64,000 nt of DNA from JACCZR01 sp963830065 (GCA_963830065.1 CAWHLA010000011.1:161153-225152), one strand, 5' to 3'. Shown: positions 1 through 10,791, counted from the stretch's first letter. The notes: generated from the sequence alone by a model not told the origin. Translations and numbers: made by a program.

Positions 1-215
1 CCTGGGTCACGCTCGAGGACCGCTCGCCCCAGGAGGCCGAGGACGCCCTGGTGGAGCTTCGCCGGGCGCTGGACCCGGCCCCCTGCGCGGTGCTGGATGC
101 GCCGGCGCCGATCTCCGATCCCTGGCCCAGGCCCGCCCCGGGACCGCTCGCGCTCATGGAGCGAATCAAGGCCCGCTTCGACCCGGCCGGCGTGTGCCGG
201 CCCGTGCTGGCATGA
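1..215 (+). CDS. glcE: Glycolate oxidase FAD-binding subunit GlcE, C-terminal end (partial)
   Basis: The frame is open from the window edge to TGA at 213-215 and gives about 70 residues ending in MERIKARFDPAGVCRPVLA. That tail (K-x-x-FDP-x-G-V) is the usual C-terminus of the GlcD/GlcE FAD-linked oxidase family. GlcE is the second FAD-domain subunit of the membrane-associated glycolate oxidase that converts glycolate to glyoxylate. The stop overlaps the start of the next gene as ATGA, which carries the iron-sulfur subunit, so the two are translationally coupled. The N-terminus and FAD-binding domain lie outside the window. The identification rests on the tail and the neighbour. Confidence 0.8.
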   Translation, partial: WVTLEDRSPQEAEDALVELRRALDPAPCAVLDAPAPISDPWPRPAPGPLALMERIKARFDPAGVCRPVLA

Positions 216-1483
216 GCGACCACGTCGTCGACCACCAGCGCGAGCCGCTGGAGCCCGACGCGCCGGCCCGGGCCTTCGACGCCGAGCGCGCGCCGTCCAT
301 CGACCTGATCGACGAATGCGTGCACTGCGGGTTCTGCCTGCCCACCTGCCCCACCTACTCGCTGTGGGGCGAGGAGATGGACTCGCCCCGCGGACGGATC
401 GTGCTGATGAAGGCCGGGCTCGAGGAGGACTCGGAGATGTCGGCGCCGATGGTCGAGCACTGGGACAACTGCCTGGGCTGCATGGCCTGCGTGACCGCCT
501 GCCCTTCGGGGGTCAAGTACGACAAGCTGCTCATCGACACCCGCAACCAGGTGGAGCGCAACTACCCGCGCTCCTGGCGCGAGAAGCTGCTCAAGCGCGC
601 CGTCTTCACGGTGTTCCCCAACCATCGCCTGCTCCGGGTGCTGGCGCTGGGGCTGCCCATCGGCCGGCGGCTGCCGGGCCTGCTCGGTGCGCTCACGCCG
701 CGCATCCCGGTGCGCCGGGCTTTCCACCGGCTACCCACCCACCTGTCCGCTCGTGACCAGAGCCGCGGCTCGGTCGCCCTGCTCCAGGGCTGCGTCCAGC
801 GCGCCTTCTTCGGCGACGTCAACGAGGCCACCGCGCGCGTGTTGGCCGCCGAGGGCTTCGAGGTGCACGCGCCCGCCAAGCCCGACTGCTGCGGCTCACT
901 CGAGCTGCACACGGGCGAGAGCTCGGCTCGCGACAAGGCCAAGAACACCATCGCCGAGCTGGAGCGCTACGAGACCGTGGTCACCAACTCGGCCGGGTGC
1001 GGCTCGGGCATGCGGGACTACGGGCACCTGCTGCGCGACGAGCCGGGCTGGGCCGAGCGCGCCGAGCGCTTCTCGGCCAAGGTGCGCGACGTGACCGAGG
1101 TGCTGGCCGAGGCGGGCCCGCAGGCCGACCGCAAGCCGCTCGATATCAAGGTCGCCTACCACGACGCCTGCCACCTGGCCCACGCCCAGGGCGTGCGCCA
1201 GCCGCCGCGCGAGCTGCTGCGCTCGATCCCGGGGCTGGAGCTGGTGGAGCCCGCCGAATGGGAGATCTGCTGCGGATCGGCGGGGATCTACAACCTGGTC
1301 AAGCCCGAGCCGGCGGCCGAGCTCGGCGAGCGCAAGGCGCGCAACCTGATCGACACCGGCGCCGAGGTGATCGCCGCGGCCAACCCCGGGTGCGCCCTCC
1401 AGATCGCCGCCCACGCCCGCCGGCTGGGCCACGAGCTGGAGGTGGTCCACCCGATGGAGCTCCTCTGGCGCTCGATCCGCTGA
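212..1483 (+). CDS. glcF: Glycolate oxidase iron-sulfur subunit GlcF
   Basis: The product has about 423 residues. Two 4Fe-4S ferredoxin motifs lie near the N-terminus (CVHCGFCLPTCP and CLGCMACVTACP). Two cysteine-rich CCG domains follow (CCGSLELHTG and CCGSAGIYNL). This is the standard architecture of GlcF, which passes electrons from the FAD subunits of glycolate oxidase to the membrane quinone pool. I chose ATG 212 because it overlaps the glcE stop; an upstream in-frame GTG at 194 would lie inside glcE. A malate synthase follows, which would consume the glyoxylate made here. Confidence 0.93.
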   Translation: MSDHVVDHQREPLEPDAPARAFDAERAPSIDLIDECVHCGFCLPTCPTYSLWGEEMDSPRGRIVLMKAGLEEDSEMSAPMVEHWDNCLGCMACVTACPSGVKYDKLLIDTRNQVERNYPRSWREKLLKRAVFTVFPNHRLLRVLALGLPIGRRLPGLLGALTPRIPVRRAFHRLPTHLSARDQSRGSVALLQGCVQRAFFGDVNEATARVLAAEGFEVHAPAKPDCCGSLELHTGESSARDKAKNTIAELERYETVVTNSAGCGSGMRDYGHLLRDEPGWAERAERFSAKVRDVTEVLAEAGPQADRKPLDIKVAYHDACHLAHAQGVRQPPRELLRSIPGLELVEPAEWEICCGSAGIYNLVKPEPAAELGERKARNLIDTGAEVIAAANPGCALQIAAHARRLGHELEVVHPMELLWRSIR

Positions 1484-1767
1484 CCGGCAAGCCGCCCGCC
1501 CTTCTCGCGCTGCTGCTCGCGCCGTTCGCCGGCGCCGCAGGCGCGCTCGTCGTCTGGCTCCTGCTGGTGGCGGTCCTCGACCTCGACGACGTGGTCAGCG
1601 AGAACGCACCCTGGATCCTCGGCCTCGCGCTCGCCGCCGTGGCGGTCATCCGCGTCTCGCAGCGCCGCGACGTCCCGCCGGTCATCGTCGCCGCGCTGGT
1701 GGCGGGCTGCCTGGTGATGTACCTCGTGTTCACCTTCGTGCTGGTGGTCGGCGTGCTCGCGCTGTAG
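1480..1767 (+). CDS. Small hydrophobic membrane protein of unknown function
   Basis: An open frame of about 95 residues follows glcF directly. It shows three hydrophobic stretches separated by a short acidic segment (DLDDVVSE) and a basic segment (SQRRD), so it is probably a three-helix membrane protein. The start is unclear. No ATG exists early in the frame; a CTG at 1480 overlaps the glcF stop as CTGA, and the next good candidates would cut off the first helix. It lies between glycolate oxidase and malate synthase on the same strand, but I do not recognise a family. Confidence 0.55.
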   Translation: MTGKPPALLALLLAPFAGAAGALVVWLLLVAVLDLDDVVSENAPWILGLALAAVAVIRVSQRRDVPPVIVAALVAGCLVMYLVFTFVLVVGVLAL

Positions 1768-1785
1768 GCGGGGTAAGGACCTTCC

Positions 1786-3384
1786 ATGGCCGACAAAGCA
1801 GAGCTGAAGACCGACCTCGACGGACGCCAGGCGGAGGTCGTGACCGACCGTGCCCTTGAGATCGTCGCCCGCCTGCACCGCGAGCTGGACGAGACTCGCC
1901 GGCAGCTGCTGGGCAAGCGCGAGGAGCGCCAGGCCGAGCTGGACAGCGGCGGCACACTCGACTTCCTGCCCCAGACCCGCGAGGTGCGCGAGGGCGACTG
2001 GACGGTCTCCGAGGCCCCCGCCGACATGCAGAACCGCCGCGTGGAGATCACCGGCCCCACCGACCGCAAGATGGTCATCAACGCGCTGAACTCCGGCGCC
2101 GCCGGCTTCATGGCCGACTTCGAGGACTCCAACTCCCCCACCTGGGCCAACATGGCGGGCGGTCAGGTGAACCTGGCCGACGCCGTGCGGGGCACGATCG
2201 AGCACGACGAGGGCGAGAAGCAGTACCGCCTGAACGAGGAGGTCGCCACGCTGCTGATCCGACCGCGCGGGTGGCACCTGCCCGAGCGCCACGTCGAGGT
2301 CGACGGTCAGCCGGTGGCCGGCGGGCTGTTCGACGTCGCGCTGTACGTGGCCAACAACCACGAGGCACTGGCCGAGAAGGGCAGCGGGCCGTATCTGTAC
2401 GTGCCCAAGCTCGAGTCCCACCTCGAGGCGCGGCTGTGGAACGACGCGCTGAGGATCATCGAGGAGGAGCTCGGCCTCGACCGCGGCACGATCAAGGTCA
2501 CGGTCCTGATCGAGACGCTGCCCGCGGTGTTCGAGATGAACGAGATCCTCTACGAGCTGCGCGAGCGCTCACCCGCGCTGAACGCCGGCCGCTGGGACTA
2601 CATCTTCAGCGCGATCAAGCGCTTCCGCACCCGGCCCGAGTTCGTCCTGCCCGACCGCGTCGAGGTGACGATGACCGTTCCGTTCATGCGCGCCTACACC
2701 GAGCTGCTGGTGAAGACCTGCCACGCCCGCGGCGCCCACGCCATGGGCGGCATGGCCGCGCAGATCCCCTCCCGCAAGGACCCCGAGGCCGCCGAGAAGG
2801 CACTGGCGAAGGTGGCCGAGGACAAGGCCCGGGAGGTCAACGACGGCTTCGACGGGACCTGGGTCGCCCACCCCGACTCGGTGGACACCGCGATGGAGCA
2901 GTTCGGCAACGTCCTGGGCGACCGCCCCCACCAGCTCGACAAGCAGCGCGACGACGTCGAGGTGGGCGCCGCCGAGCTGATCGACATCCCCTCCACCCCC
3001 GGGTCGGTCACCGAGCAGGGCCTGCGCTCGAACGTCAACGTCGGCATCCAGTACATCTCCTCGTGGCTGCGCGGCAACGGCGCGGCCGGCATCTACGGGC
3101 TGATGGAGGACGCCGCCACGGCCGAGATCTCACGCGGCCAGGTGTGGCAGTGGATCCGGCACGGCGTCGAGCTCGACGACGGCCGCACGGTGACGCCCGA
3201 GCTGGTCCGCGAGATGGAGGCCGAGGAGCTGGAGACCATCCGCGCCGAGATCGGCGACGACGAGTGGTTCCAGCGCGAGGGCCGCCCCGACCTGTCCCGC
3301 GAGCTGTTCGAGCGCGTGGCCCTCGGCGAGAACTTCGAGGAGTTCCTGACGCTGCCGGCCCTGGAGAAGCTGCCGGGCGGCTAG
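1786..3384 (+). CDS. aceB: Malate synthase A
   Basis: This 532-residue protein condenses glyoxylate with acetyl-CoA to give malate. It carries the malate synthase signature region KVTVLIETLPAVFEMNEILY, followed by GRWDYIFSAIKRFR, and the active-site neighbourhood GFMADFEDSNSP. The length matches the A-type enzyme of about 530 residues. A Shine-Dalgarno-like GGGGTAAGGA precedes ATG 1786. With glcEF upstream, it forms a glycolate to glyoxylate to malate route. No isocitrate lyase is seen in the window. It is convergent with def, leaving only three bases between the stop codons. Confidence 0.95.
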   Translation: MADKAELKTDLDGRQAEVVTDRALEIVARLHRELDETRRQLLGKREERQAELDSGGTLDFLPQTREVREGDWTVSEAPADMQNRRVEITGPTDRKMVINALNSGAAGFMADFEDSNSPTWANMAGGQVNLADAVRGTIEHDEGEKQYRLNEEVATLLIRPRGWHLPERHVEVDGQPVAGGLFDVALYVANNHEALAEKGSGPYLYVPKLESHLEARLWNDALRIIEEELGLDRGTIKVTVLIETLPAVFEMNEILYELRERSPALNAGRWDYIFSAIKRFRTRPEFVLPDRVEVTMTVPFMRAYTELLVKTCHARGAHAMGGMAAQIPSRKDPEAAEKALAKVAEDKAREVNDGFDGTWVAHPDSVDTAMEQFGNVLGDRPHQLDKQRDDVEVGAAELIDIPSTPGSVTEQGLRSNVNVGIQYISSWLRGNGAAGIYGLMEDAATAEISRGQVWQWIRHGVELDDGRTVTPELVREMEAEELETIRAEIGDDEWFQREGRPDLSRELFERVALGENFEEFLTLPALEKLPGG

Positions 3385-3387
3385 AGC

Positions 3388-3978
3388 TCAGGCAGCTTCG
3401 CGCTCGCGCTGGGCCTCGCGCAGCGCCTTCATCGCCTCGCGGCGCTGGTCGCGCGAGGTGCGGTCCAGGATCAGCTTGCCGTCGAGGTGGTCCATCTCGT
3501 GCTGGATCACGCGCGCCTCCAGCCCCGAGGCTTCGACCAGCCGCTCCTCGCCCTGCTCGTCGCGGGCGCGGACACGGACGTGAACGGCGCGGTCGACGTC
3601 CACCCCAACTCCCGGGATCGAGAGGCAACCCTCCTCGAGCGTCTCCTCCTCCTCGCCCCGCCACTCCAGCTCGGGGTTGACCAAGGCGACCACGGGAGCG
3701 TCGGGGCCGACGCGGTAGACCAGCACGCGCTGGGAGATCCCCAGCTGCGGCGCCGCCAGGCCAACCCCCAGGGCGTCGGACATGATCCCAGCCATCCGGG
3801 CGACCTGCCCGCGCAGTCCCTCGTCGAAGCGGTCGACCGTGGTGGCGCGGCTCTTCAGCACGGGGTCGCCGAGCCGGCGCACGAGGGACATCGCGGCCAT
3901 CCGGCGCGCCTCGACCTCGGGGTCCAGGCGGGGCTCCTCCTCGTCGATCGCCTCGGGGTCGAAGGGCTCGTCGGCCAT
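3388..3978 (-). CDS. def: Peptide deformylase
   Basis: This 196-residue metalloprotease removes the N-formyl group from new proteins. All three motifs are present: GVGLAAPQLGI (motif 1), EEGCLSIPGV with the metal-binding cysteine (motif 2) and QHEMDHLDG with the HExxH-type metal site (motif 3). An acidic N-terminal extension of about 30 residues precedes the catalytic domain, longer than in most family members. It lies nine bases downstream of priA on the same strand, matching the common priA-def gene order. Confidence 0.95.
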   Translation of the reverse strand: MADEPFDPEAIDEEEPRLDPEVEARRMAAMSLVRRLGDPVLKSRATTVDRFDEGLRGQVARMAGIMSDALGVGLAAPQLGISQRVLVYRVGPDAPVVALVNPELEWRGEEEETLEEGCLSIPGVGVDVDRAVHVRVRARDEQGEERLVEASGLEARVIQHEMDHLDGKLILDRTSRDQRREAMKALREAQREREAA

Positions 3979-3987
3979 GCGACCAGA

Positions 3988-6165
3988 TTATTGCGGGTCG
4001 ACGTCGACCGCGAAACTCGCCTCGGAGTGGGCCCGATCGGACGAGACTTCCTCGACCGCGCGACGCACGGCGGAGATCGCCGGGGCGCGCTCGGCTGACT
4101 TGACCACGAGCTGCGAGCGCTCGCGTCCCTGCCGGCGAAACAGGGGCGCGGGGCCGAGCACCGTGCCGTCCGAGAGGTCGATCCTCTCCCGCACCGCTTC
4201 GGCGGCCGCCTGCTCGGGGCCGGGCTCCGGGGACGAGCACACCACGCGGATCAGGTTCCCGAACGGCGGGTAGCGCAGCGCCCGCCGGCGCTCGAGCTCG
4301 CCGGCGGTGAACCCCTCGGCGTCGTGGTCGGCCGCGTGGCGAAGTGGCCGCGCGTCCGGCTCCAGCGCCTGCACGATCACGCGCCCTCCGCGGCGGCCGC
4401 GGCCGCTGCGGCCCGCCAGCTGGCACACCAGCGAGAACGTGCGCTCCTCGGCGCGGAAGTCGGGGAAGCGCAGCGTGGCGTCGGCGTCGAGCACCACCCC
4501 GAGCGTCACGTCCGGGAAGTCGTGGCCCTTGGCCACCATCTGGGTGCCCACCAGCACCGCCGCGGGCTCGCGCTCGAAGCGCTCCAGCAGCGGGCCGACG
4601 CCCGTGGCGGCGGCGCTGTCGGTGTCCAGGCGCACGACGGGCAGCGGGTGCACCAGGTCCTCCAGCTCGCGACCGAGCTGCTCGGTGCCCGCGCCGTGGC
4701 GGGCAATCGACACCGAGCCGCAGTCCGGGCAGGCGTCCGGCACCCGCTCGCTGTGCCCGCAGTGGTGGCACGAGACACGGCCGGCGGACCGGTGCAGCAC
4801 CAGGGTGACGTCGCACTCCGGGCAGCCCCACGAGCGCCCGCAGGTGCGACAGCTGAGGAAGTTCGACCACCCGCGCCGGTTCAGCAGCACGATCGCCTTC
4901 TCCTCGCGGCGGCGGACCTCCTCCAGGGCCTCGCGGGTCCGTGCGTGCAGGGCACCCGACGCCTCCAGCGAGGAGACGACCTCCACCGGCGGCAGCCCCC
5001 GGCCGTCCACCCGCTCGGGCAGGCTCACCCGGCGCAGCGCGTGCCAGGCCTCGGGCCGGGGGGTGGCGGTCCCCGCCAGCAGCAGCGCGCCCTCCTGGCG
5101 CGGCACGGCGCTCGGCCACCCAGCGCGCGTCGTAGCGCGGGTCGCCCTCCTGCTTGTAGGACGGGTCGTGCTCCTCGTCGACCACGATCAGGCCCAGGTC
5201 CTCGACCGGGGCGAACACGGCCGAGCGGGGCCCTACGCAGACGCGGGCGTCGCCGCTGCGCAGGCGGGCCCACTCGTCGAAGCGCTCGCGCGCGGTCAGC
5301 GCGGAGTGCAGCACCGCCACGCGGTCGCCGAAGCGCTGCACGAACCGCCCGGCGGTCTGAGGGGTGAGCGCGATCTCGGGCACCAGCACGATGGCCGAGC
5401 GCCCGCGGTCCAGCGTCTCCTCGGCCGCCCGCAGGTAGACCTCGGTCTTGCCGCTGCCGGTCACGCCGTGCAGGAGCAGGGGGTCGCGCTGCTCGGCGGG
5501 CGCCTCGAGCGCCGTGGTCACCTCCGCCAGCGCCGCGCTCTGGGCCGAGGTCAGCTCGCCCGCTTCGGGCTTTGGCCCCACATCGGCGAGCTCGGGTCGC
5601 CGCGCCGGCTCGGTCTTGTCCTTCAGCTCGATCAGGCCCAGCTCCTCCAGGCGCCGCAGCCCGGCGTGGTCGCAGCCCGAGGTCCGGACCAGCGCCGCGG
5701 CCCGGGCCGGGCCCCCGGCCAGTGCCCTCAGGGCCGCGATCTGGCGCGAGCCCAGCCGGCCCGGTCGCTCGGTGGACTGGTAGCCGGCCATGGTCAGGGA
5801 GGCCAGCAGCGACCTCTTCGCTCGCAGCGGGCGGGCGGAGCCGGTGCCGGTTCCCGGTGGCAGCACCAGCGCCAGGCCGCGTGCCGGCGTCGAGCAGTAC
5901 TCCTCGGCCACCCACAGGCCCAGCCGAACCAGCGCGGCGGGGACGTCGGCCTCCAGCGCCGACAGCGGCTCGGCCAGCCGCTCCGGGGCGACCTCGCTCT
6001 CCGAGGCGGTGGAGGTCACCACGCCCAGGATCCGGCGCCGTCCGAACGGGATCACCAGCACGCTGCCCACCCCACCCCGGCGTGGTCGGCGCCCAAGCGG
6101 TAGTCGAACGGACCGCGCAGGGCGCGGGCGGTGGTGAGCGGCTCGACCTTGGCGATCTCCGGCAC
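3988..6165 (-). CDS. priA: Primosomal protein N' (PriA helicase), frame broken twice
   Basis: Taken together, the frames encode a PriA-type replication-restart helicase. The order is an N-terminal 3'BD-like region (GPFDYRLGA), a Walker A motif (HGVTGSGKTEVY), a DEEH box (VVDEEHDPSYKQE), and then the zinc-binding cysteines (CRTCGRSWGCPEC, CHHCGHSERVPDACPDC) and the C-terminal helicase motifs. Two single-base shifts interrupt it. One is near 6067-6080 in a C-rich run, the other is an extra G near 5101 between AERRA and RQEGALLLAG. The start is placed at GTG 6165, 43 bases from the divergent cyclase gene; ATG 6212 would overlap that gene. Many actinobacterial PriA proteins have lost the ATPase motifs, but here they are present. 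The breaks may be sequence errors or real decay. Confidence 0.85.
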
Positions 6166-6208
6166 TGAAGGAAGGTAGGCCCGCGCCCGGACATAGGATG
6201 CCCGCCTC

Positions 6209-7363
6209 ATGGCCGACATCGACTTCGAGAAGGAGGGCCTGCTCGAGGGCCTCGACGGAGAGGAGCGCGAGTCGCGGCGCAAGCTGCTCGAGGAGCTGGT
6301 CGACGACGGCTTCGAGCTCGAATACCTGCGCGAGGCGGTGGAGCAGAACCGCCTGGCCCTCCTGCCGGTGGAGACCGTCCTGGGTGGCGAGCCCAAGTAC
6401 ACCGCCGACGAGGTGGCCAAGAAGACCAAGCTGGACCGCGAGTTCCTGGAGAAGCTGTGGAACGCGCTGGGCATGCCGGTCGCCGAGGAGGATGAGGCGG
6501 CCTACACCAAGGCCGACGTGGACGCGGCCAAGAGCGTGAAGGAGATCGAGGACGCCGGCCTGCCCGAGGAGGGCGTGTTGGAGCTCAGCCGAGCGATGAG
6601 CCAGAGCATGGCCACGCTGGCCGCCAGCGTCGGCCGCGTGTTCGGCGACGCGTTCATGCGCGAGGGCGACAACGAGCTCGACCTCGCCCGGCGCTACACC
6701 TCCGTGGCCAAGGACATCGCCCCCCACGTCCCGGTGATCCTGGCGCACGTGTTCGCCATGCAGCAGCGCGAGGACCTGCGGCGGGCGATGGTCGATCTAG
6801 AGGCGCTGTCCAAGGGAGAGCAGCCGGGCAGCGAGGACATCACCGTCGCGTTCGCCGACCTGGTCGGCTTCACCCGTCTGGGCGAGAGCATCCCGCCCGA
6901 GGAGCTGGGCGCCGTGGCCTCACGGCTGGGCGAGCTGGCCTCCGACGTGGCCGAGGCGCCGGTGCGCTTCGTGAAGACGATCGGCGATGCAGCCATGCTG
7001 GTGTCCTACAACTCGGACGCCGTGATCAAGGCCACCCTCGCCCTGGTGGACGCGGCCGACAACGAGGGCGAGGACTTCCCTCAGCTGCGAGCCGGCCTGG
7101 CCGCCGGCCCGTCACTTCGCCGCGCCGGCGACTGGTACGGGCGGCCGGTCAACCTGGCCAGCCGGGTGACGGGCAAGGCTCGCCCCAGCAGCGTCCTGGC
7201 CACCGAGGAGGTCAAGGACCGCGCCGAGGAGGACTTCAAGTGGTCGTTTGCTCGCAAGCGGAAGATCAAGGGGATCTCCGATGAGGTTCCGCTTTATCGG
7301 GTTCGGTTGCCGGACGGGGACGGTGACGGCGGCGACAGCGGCGACGCCGACGGCGACGGCTAG
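6209..7363 (+). CDS. Class III adenylate cyclase with Rv1264-like N-terminal regulatory domain
   Basis: The 384-residue protein begins with about 200 residues of charged alpha-helical sequence, followed by a class III nucleotide cyclase catalytic domain. The catalytic domain shows VAFADLVGFTRLGE with the metal-binding aspartate, FVKTIGDAAMLVS with the second aspartate, and GRPVNLASRV. This arrangement matches Mycobacterium Rv1264, whose N-terminal domain inhibits the cyclase in a pH-dependent way; that function is inferred here. The C-terminus is a short Gly/Asp-rich tail. The protein is soluble, with no membrane segments. It is divergent from priA. Confidence 0.88.
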   Translation: MADIDFEKEGLLEGLDGEERESRRKLLEELVDDGFELEYLREAVEQNRLALLPVETVLGGEPKYTADEVAKKTKLDREFLEKLWNALGMPVAEEDEAAYTKADVDAAKSVKEIEDAGLPEEGVLELSRAMSQSMATLAASVGRVFGDAFMREGDNELDLARRYTSVAKDIAPHVPVILAHVFAMQQREDLRRAMVDLEALSKGEQPGSEDITVAFADLVGFTRLGESIPPEELGAVASRLGELASDVAEAPVRFVKTIGDAAMLVSYNSDAVIKATLALVDAADNEGEDFPQLRAGLAAGPSLRRAGDWYGRPVNLASRVTGKARPSSVLATEEVKDRAEEDFKWSFARKRKIKGISDEVPLYRVRLPDGDGDGGDSGDADGDG

Positions 7364-7418
7364 CGGCCGCTTCTCTTAGGGCCCGCTGCCAACGGCAGCA
7401 ACTAGGGCGTTGGCCGGG

Positions 7419-7580
7419 GTGTGGCGCATCCCGGAGCGAAACTCGTCAGCCCGCTGAGGACTTTCTTGAGCTCGTCTGGCTTGCCGGTCCCCCGCTCGAC
7501 CGCGCCCGGCCGGCCGGGGAGTCCGCCCCGGATGTGGCGCACCCCGGAGCGAAACTCGTCAGCCGGCTGACGAGTTTTTT
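7419..7580. repeat. Two direct copies of a terminator-like element
   Basis: A unit beginning TGTGGCGCA(T/C)CCCGGAGCG and continuing GAAACTCGTCAGC occurs at about 7419-7465 and again at about 7532-7580. The second copy ends in a strong hairpin and a T run; the first has a degraded stem. The stretch 7364-7629 holds no gene and consists mainly of these copies. Confidence 0.75.
7552..7580 (+). terminator. Rho-independent terminator after the adenylate cyclase
   Basis: AACTCGTCAGC is followed almost at once by GCTGACGAGTT and a run of six or more T. The perfect 11-base stem with a two-base loop and U tract is the classic intrinsic terminator form. It is well placed to end the plus-strand cyclase transcript. 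Confidence 0.8.
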
Positions 7581-7596
7581 CGAGCGTGTACGCCGT

Positions 7597-7614
7597 CCGC
7601 CCGCGAACGGGCGG
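7597..7614 (-). terminator. GC-rich hairpin next to the metK stop
   Basis: CCGCCCG-CGAA-CGGGCGG is a perfect seven-base stem with a GNRA-like tetraloop, 16 bases downstream of metK. It probably ends the long minus-strand operon, although no T run follows on that strand. Confidence 0.4.
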
Positions 7615-7629
7615 GCGGCGCGCGACCCG

Positions 7630-8874
<1,245 letters not shown>

Positions 8875-8887
8875 CAGTCGAGGGAGC

Positions 8888-10201
8888 CTAGCGATCTGCA
8901 TAGCGACGATCGCGGCCCTTGAAGTCGATCACGAGCGGGATTCCCTCCAGGCCGTAGCGCTCGCGGAGGGAATTCTCCATGAAGTAGGCGTAGTTTCGGC
9001 TGATTAGGCGCCTGTCGTTGACCTGGACGGCGAACCGGGGCGGGCCCTCCTCGAACTGGGTCATGTAGAGCAGCTTCAGGCGCTTGCCGTGGCGGGCCGG
9101 GGGCTCGCGGGCAGCCTGGAGGTCGGCCAGGAAGCGGTTCAGCTCGCTGGTGGGGATGCGGCCCTTCGAGCGGTCCGCCAGGTCCAGGGCCTCGGCGGTC
9201 AGGCGGGTCAGCCCGCGCCCGGTCTGGGCCGACACGGCCATCACCCGCGGGCGCTGGCGCAGCCGGTGGCGCACCTTGGCGGTCGCCTCCTCGATGTCGG
9301 TCCGGGTCGCGTCCCACTTGTTCAGGGCGACCACGGTGGCGCAGTGGTTGCGCATCGCCATGTCGGCCGAGCGCAGGTCCTCGGTGGTGATGCCCTCGGA
9401 GGCGTCGCAGACCAGCACCGCCACGTCGGCGCGCTCGGCCGCCCGCTCGGAGCGCAGCTGGGCGTAGTAGTCCACCGTGCCGGCCACCTTCGTGCGCCGG
9501 CGCAGGCCCGCGGTGTCCACCAGCACCACCGGGCGATCCTCGATCTCTACGCGGGTGTCGATCGAGTCGCGGGTGGTTCCGGCCAGCGGGGTGACGATCA
9601 CGCGGTCCTCGCCGAGCAGCTTGTTGACCAGCGACGACTTGCCCACGTTGGGCCGCCCGATGAACGCGAGCCGGACCTCCTCGTCGCCCTCGCCCTCCTC
9701 GGCGGTGAGCCCCTCGGTGAGGCGGTCGAGCAGGTCGCCGGTGCCCAGGCCCTGAGCGGCGGACACAGCCACCGGCTCCCCCAGCCCGAGCGGCCAGAAG
9801 TCGGCGGCCAGTGAGGCCTGGGCCGGGGAGTCGACCTTGTTGGCCGCCACGGTCACCGGCACCGGTCCCCCGCGCAGCTCGCCCGCCACCTCGACGTCGC
9901 CGGGCCGCAGCCCGGCCCGCGCGTCCACGACCAGCACGGCGGCGTCGGCCTCGCCCAGCGCGGCGCGCGCCTGGGCCTGGATGGCCTGCGCCATGTCGTC
10001 CTCGTCGGCCAGGTCCACCCCGCCGGTGTCCACCAGCAGGAAGCGGCGCCCGTTCCACTCGGCCTCGACCTCCTTGCGGTCGCGCGTCACGCCCGACTGC
10101 TCGTGCACCACGGCTTCGCGGCCGCCGGCCAGCCGGTTGACCAGGGTCGACTTGCCCACGTTCGGGTAGCCGACAACGGCCACCTTCGGCAGCGCGCTCA
10201 C
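8888..10201 (-). CDS. der: Ribosome-assembly GTPase Der (EngA)
   Basis: The 437-residue protein has two tandem Era-like GTPase domains. The first P-loop is GYPNVGKST near residue 11 and the second is GRPNVGKSS near residue 182. Matching switch motifs (DTGGVD, DTAGLR) and NKVD/NKWD boxes are present, and a KH-like domain ends the protein. Der acts in 50S subunit maturation. It follows cmk with a four-base overlap, the common cmk-der order. Confidence 0.96.
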   Translation of the reverse strand: MSALPKVAVVGYPNVGKSTLVNRLAGGREAVVHEQSGVTRDRKEVEAEWNGRRFLLVDTGGVDLADEDDMAQAIQAQARAALGEADAAVLVVDARAGLRPGDVEVAGELRGGPVPVTVAANKVDSPAQASLAADFWPLGLGEPVAVSAAQGLGTGDLLDRLTEGLTAEEGEGDEEVRLAFIGRPNVGKSSLVNKLLGEDRVIVTPLAGTTRDSIDTRVEIEDRPVVLVDTAGLRRRTKVAGTVDYYAQLRSERAAERADVAVLVCDASEGITTEDLRSADMAMRNHCATVVALNKWDATRTDIEEATAKVRHRLRQRPRVMAVSAQTGRGLTRLTAEALDLADRSKGRIPTSELNRFLADLQAAREPPARHGKRLKLLYMTQFEEGPPRFAVQVNDRRLISRNYAYFMENSLRERYGLEGIPLVIDFKGRDRRYADR

Positions 10202-10776
10202 CGGTGCACCAGGGCCACGATGCGCTCGACGACCTCGTCGATCGAGAGCCCGGTGGTGTCGACCTCCACGGAGTCGTCGGCGGCCTTCAGCGGCGAGTGC
10301 TCGCGGCTCTCGTCCTGGGCGTCGCGCAGCGCCTGGTCGCGCTGCACGGTCTCCACGTCGGTGCCCAGCTCCTCGGCCCGGCGGCGGGCCCGCTCCTCCG
10401 GGCTCGCCGTCAGGAAGACCTTCAGCTCGGCTTCGGGCGCGACCACCGTGCCGATGTCGCGCCCCTCGGCGACCCAGTCGCCGCTGCTCATGAGCTCGCG
10501 CTGCTTGTCCACCAGCGCCGAGCGCACGCCGGCGTCCTGCGCGATGCGGGAGGCCTGCTCGCTGACCTCCGGCGTGCGCAGGCCGGGGAGCTCGGCGAAG
10601 TCCGGCCCCAGCTCACGGGCGCGCTGCGAGGGCACGCCTCCTTCACGGAGAAGCGCCAGGCCCACCGCCCGGTACATGGCGCCCGAGTCGAGGTAGGTGA
10701 AATCGAGCGCCTCGGCGGTCGCGCGGGCGACCGTGCTCTTGCCGGCCCCGGCGGGCCCGTCGATGGCGACGATCAT
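10198..10776 (-). CDS. cmk: Cytidylate kinase
   Basis: This 192-residue CMP/dCMP kinase starts with MIVAIDGPAGAGKSTVA, an excellent P-loop. TYLDSGAMYRAVG follows as the NMP-binding motif, with GRDIGTVV and a LID region rich in arginine (ASPEERARRRAEE) further on. The length is slightly short for the family (about 220). It sits between aroA and der in the operon. Confidence 0.95.
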   Translation of the reverse strand: MIVAIDGPAGAGKSTVARATAEALDFTYLDSGAMYRAVGLALLREGGVPSQRARELGPDFAELPGLRTPEVSEQASRIAQDAGVRSALVDKQRELMSSGDWVAEGRDIGTVVAPEAELKVFLTASPEERARRRAEELGTDVETVQRDQALRDAQDESREHSPLKAADDSVEVDTTGLSIDEVVERIVALVHR

Positions 10777-10791
10777 CGGTCGAGCCTAGGC

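Noticed and set aside
3035..6748. A 1,237-residue minus-strand open frame
   Set aside because: Only the part from about 5,100 to 6,075 is real (priA). The rest is high-GC shadow over malate synthase, def and the cyclase.
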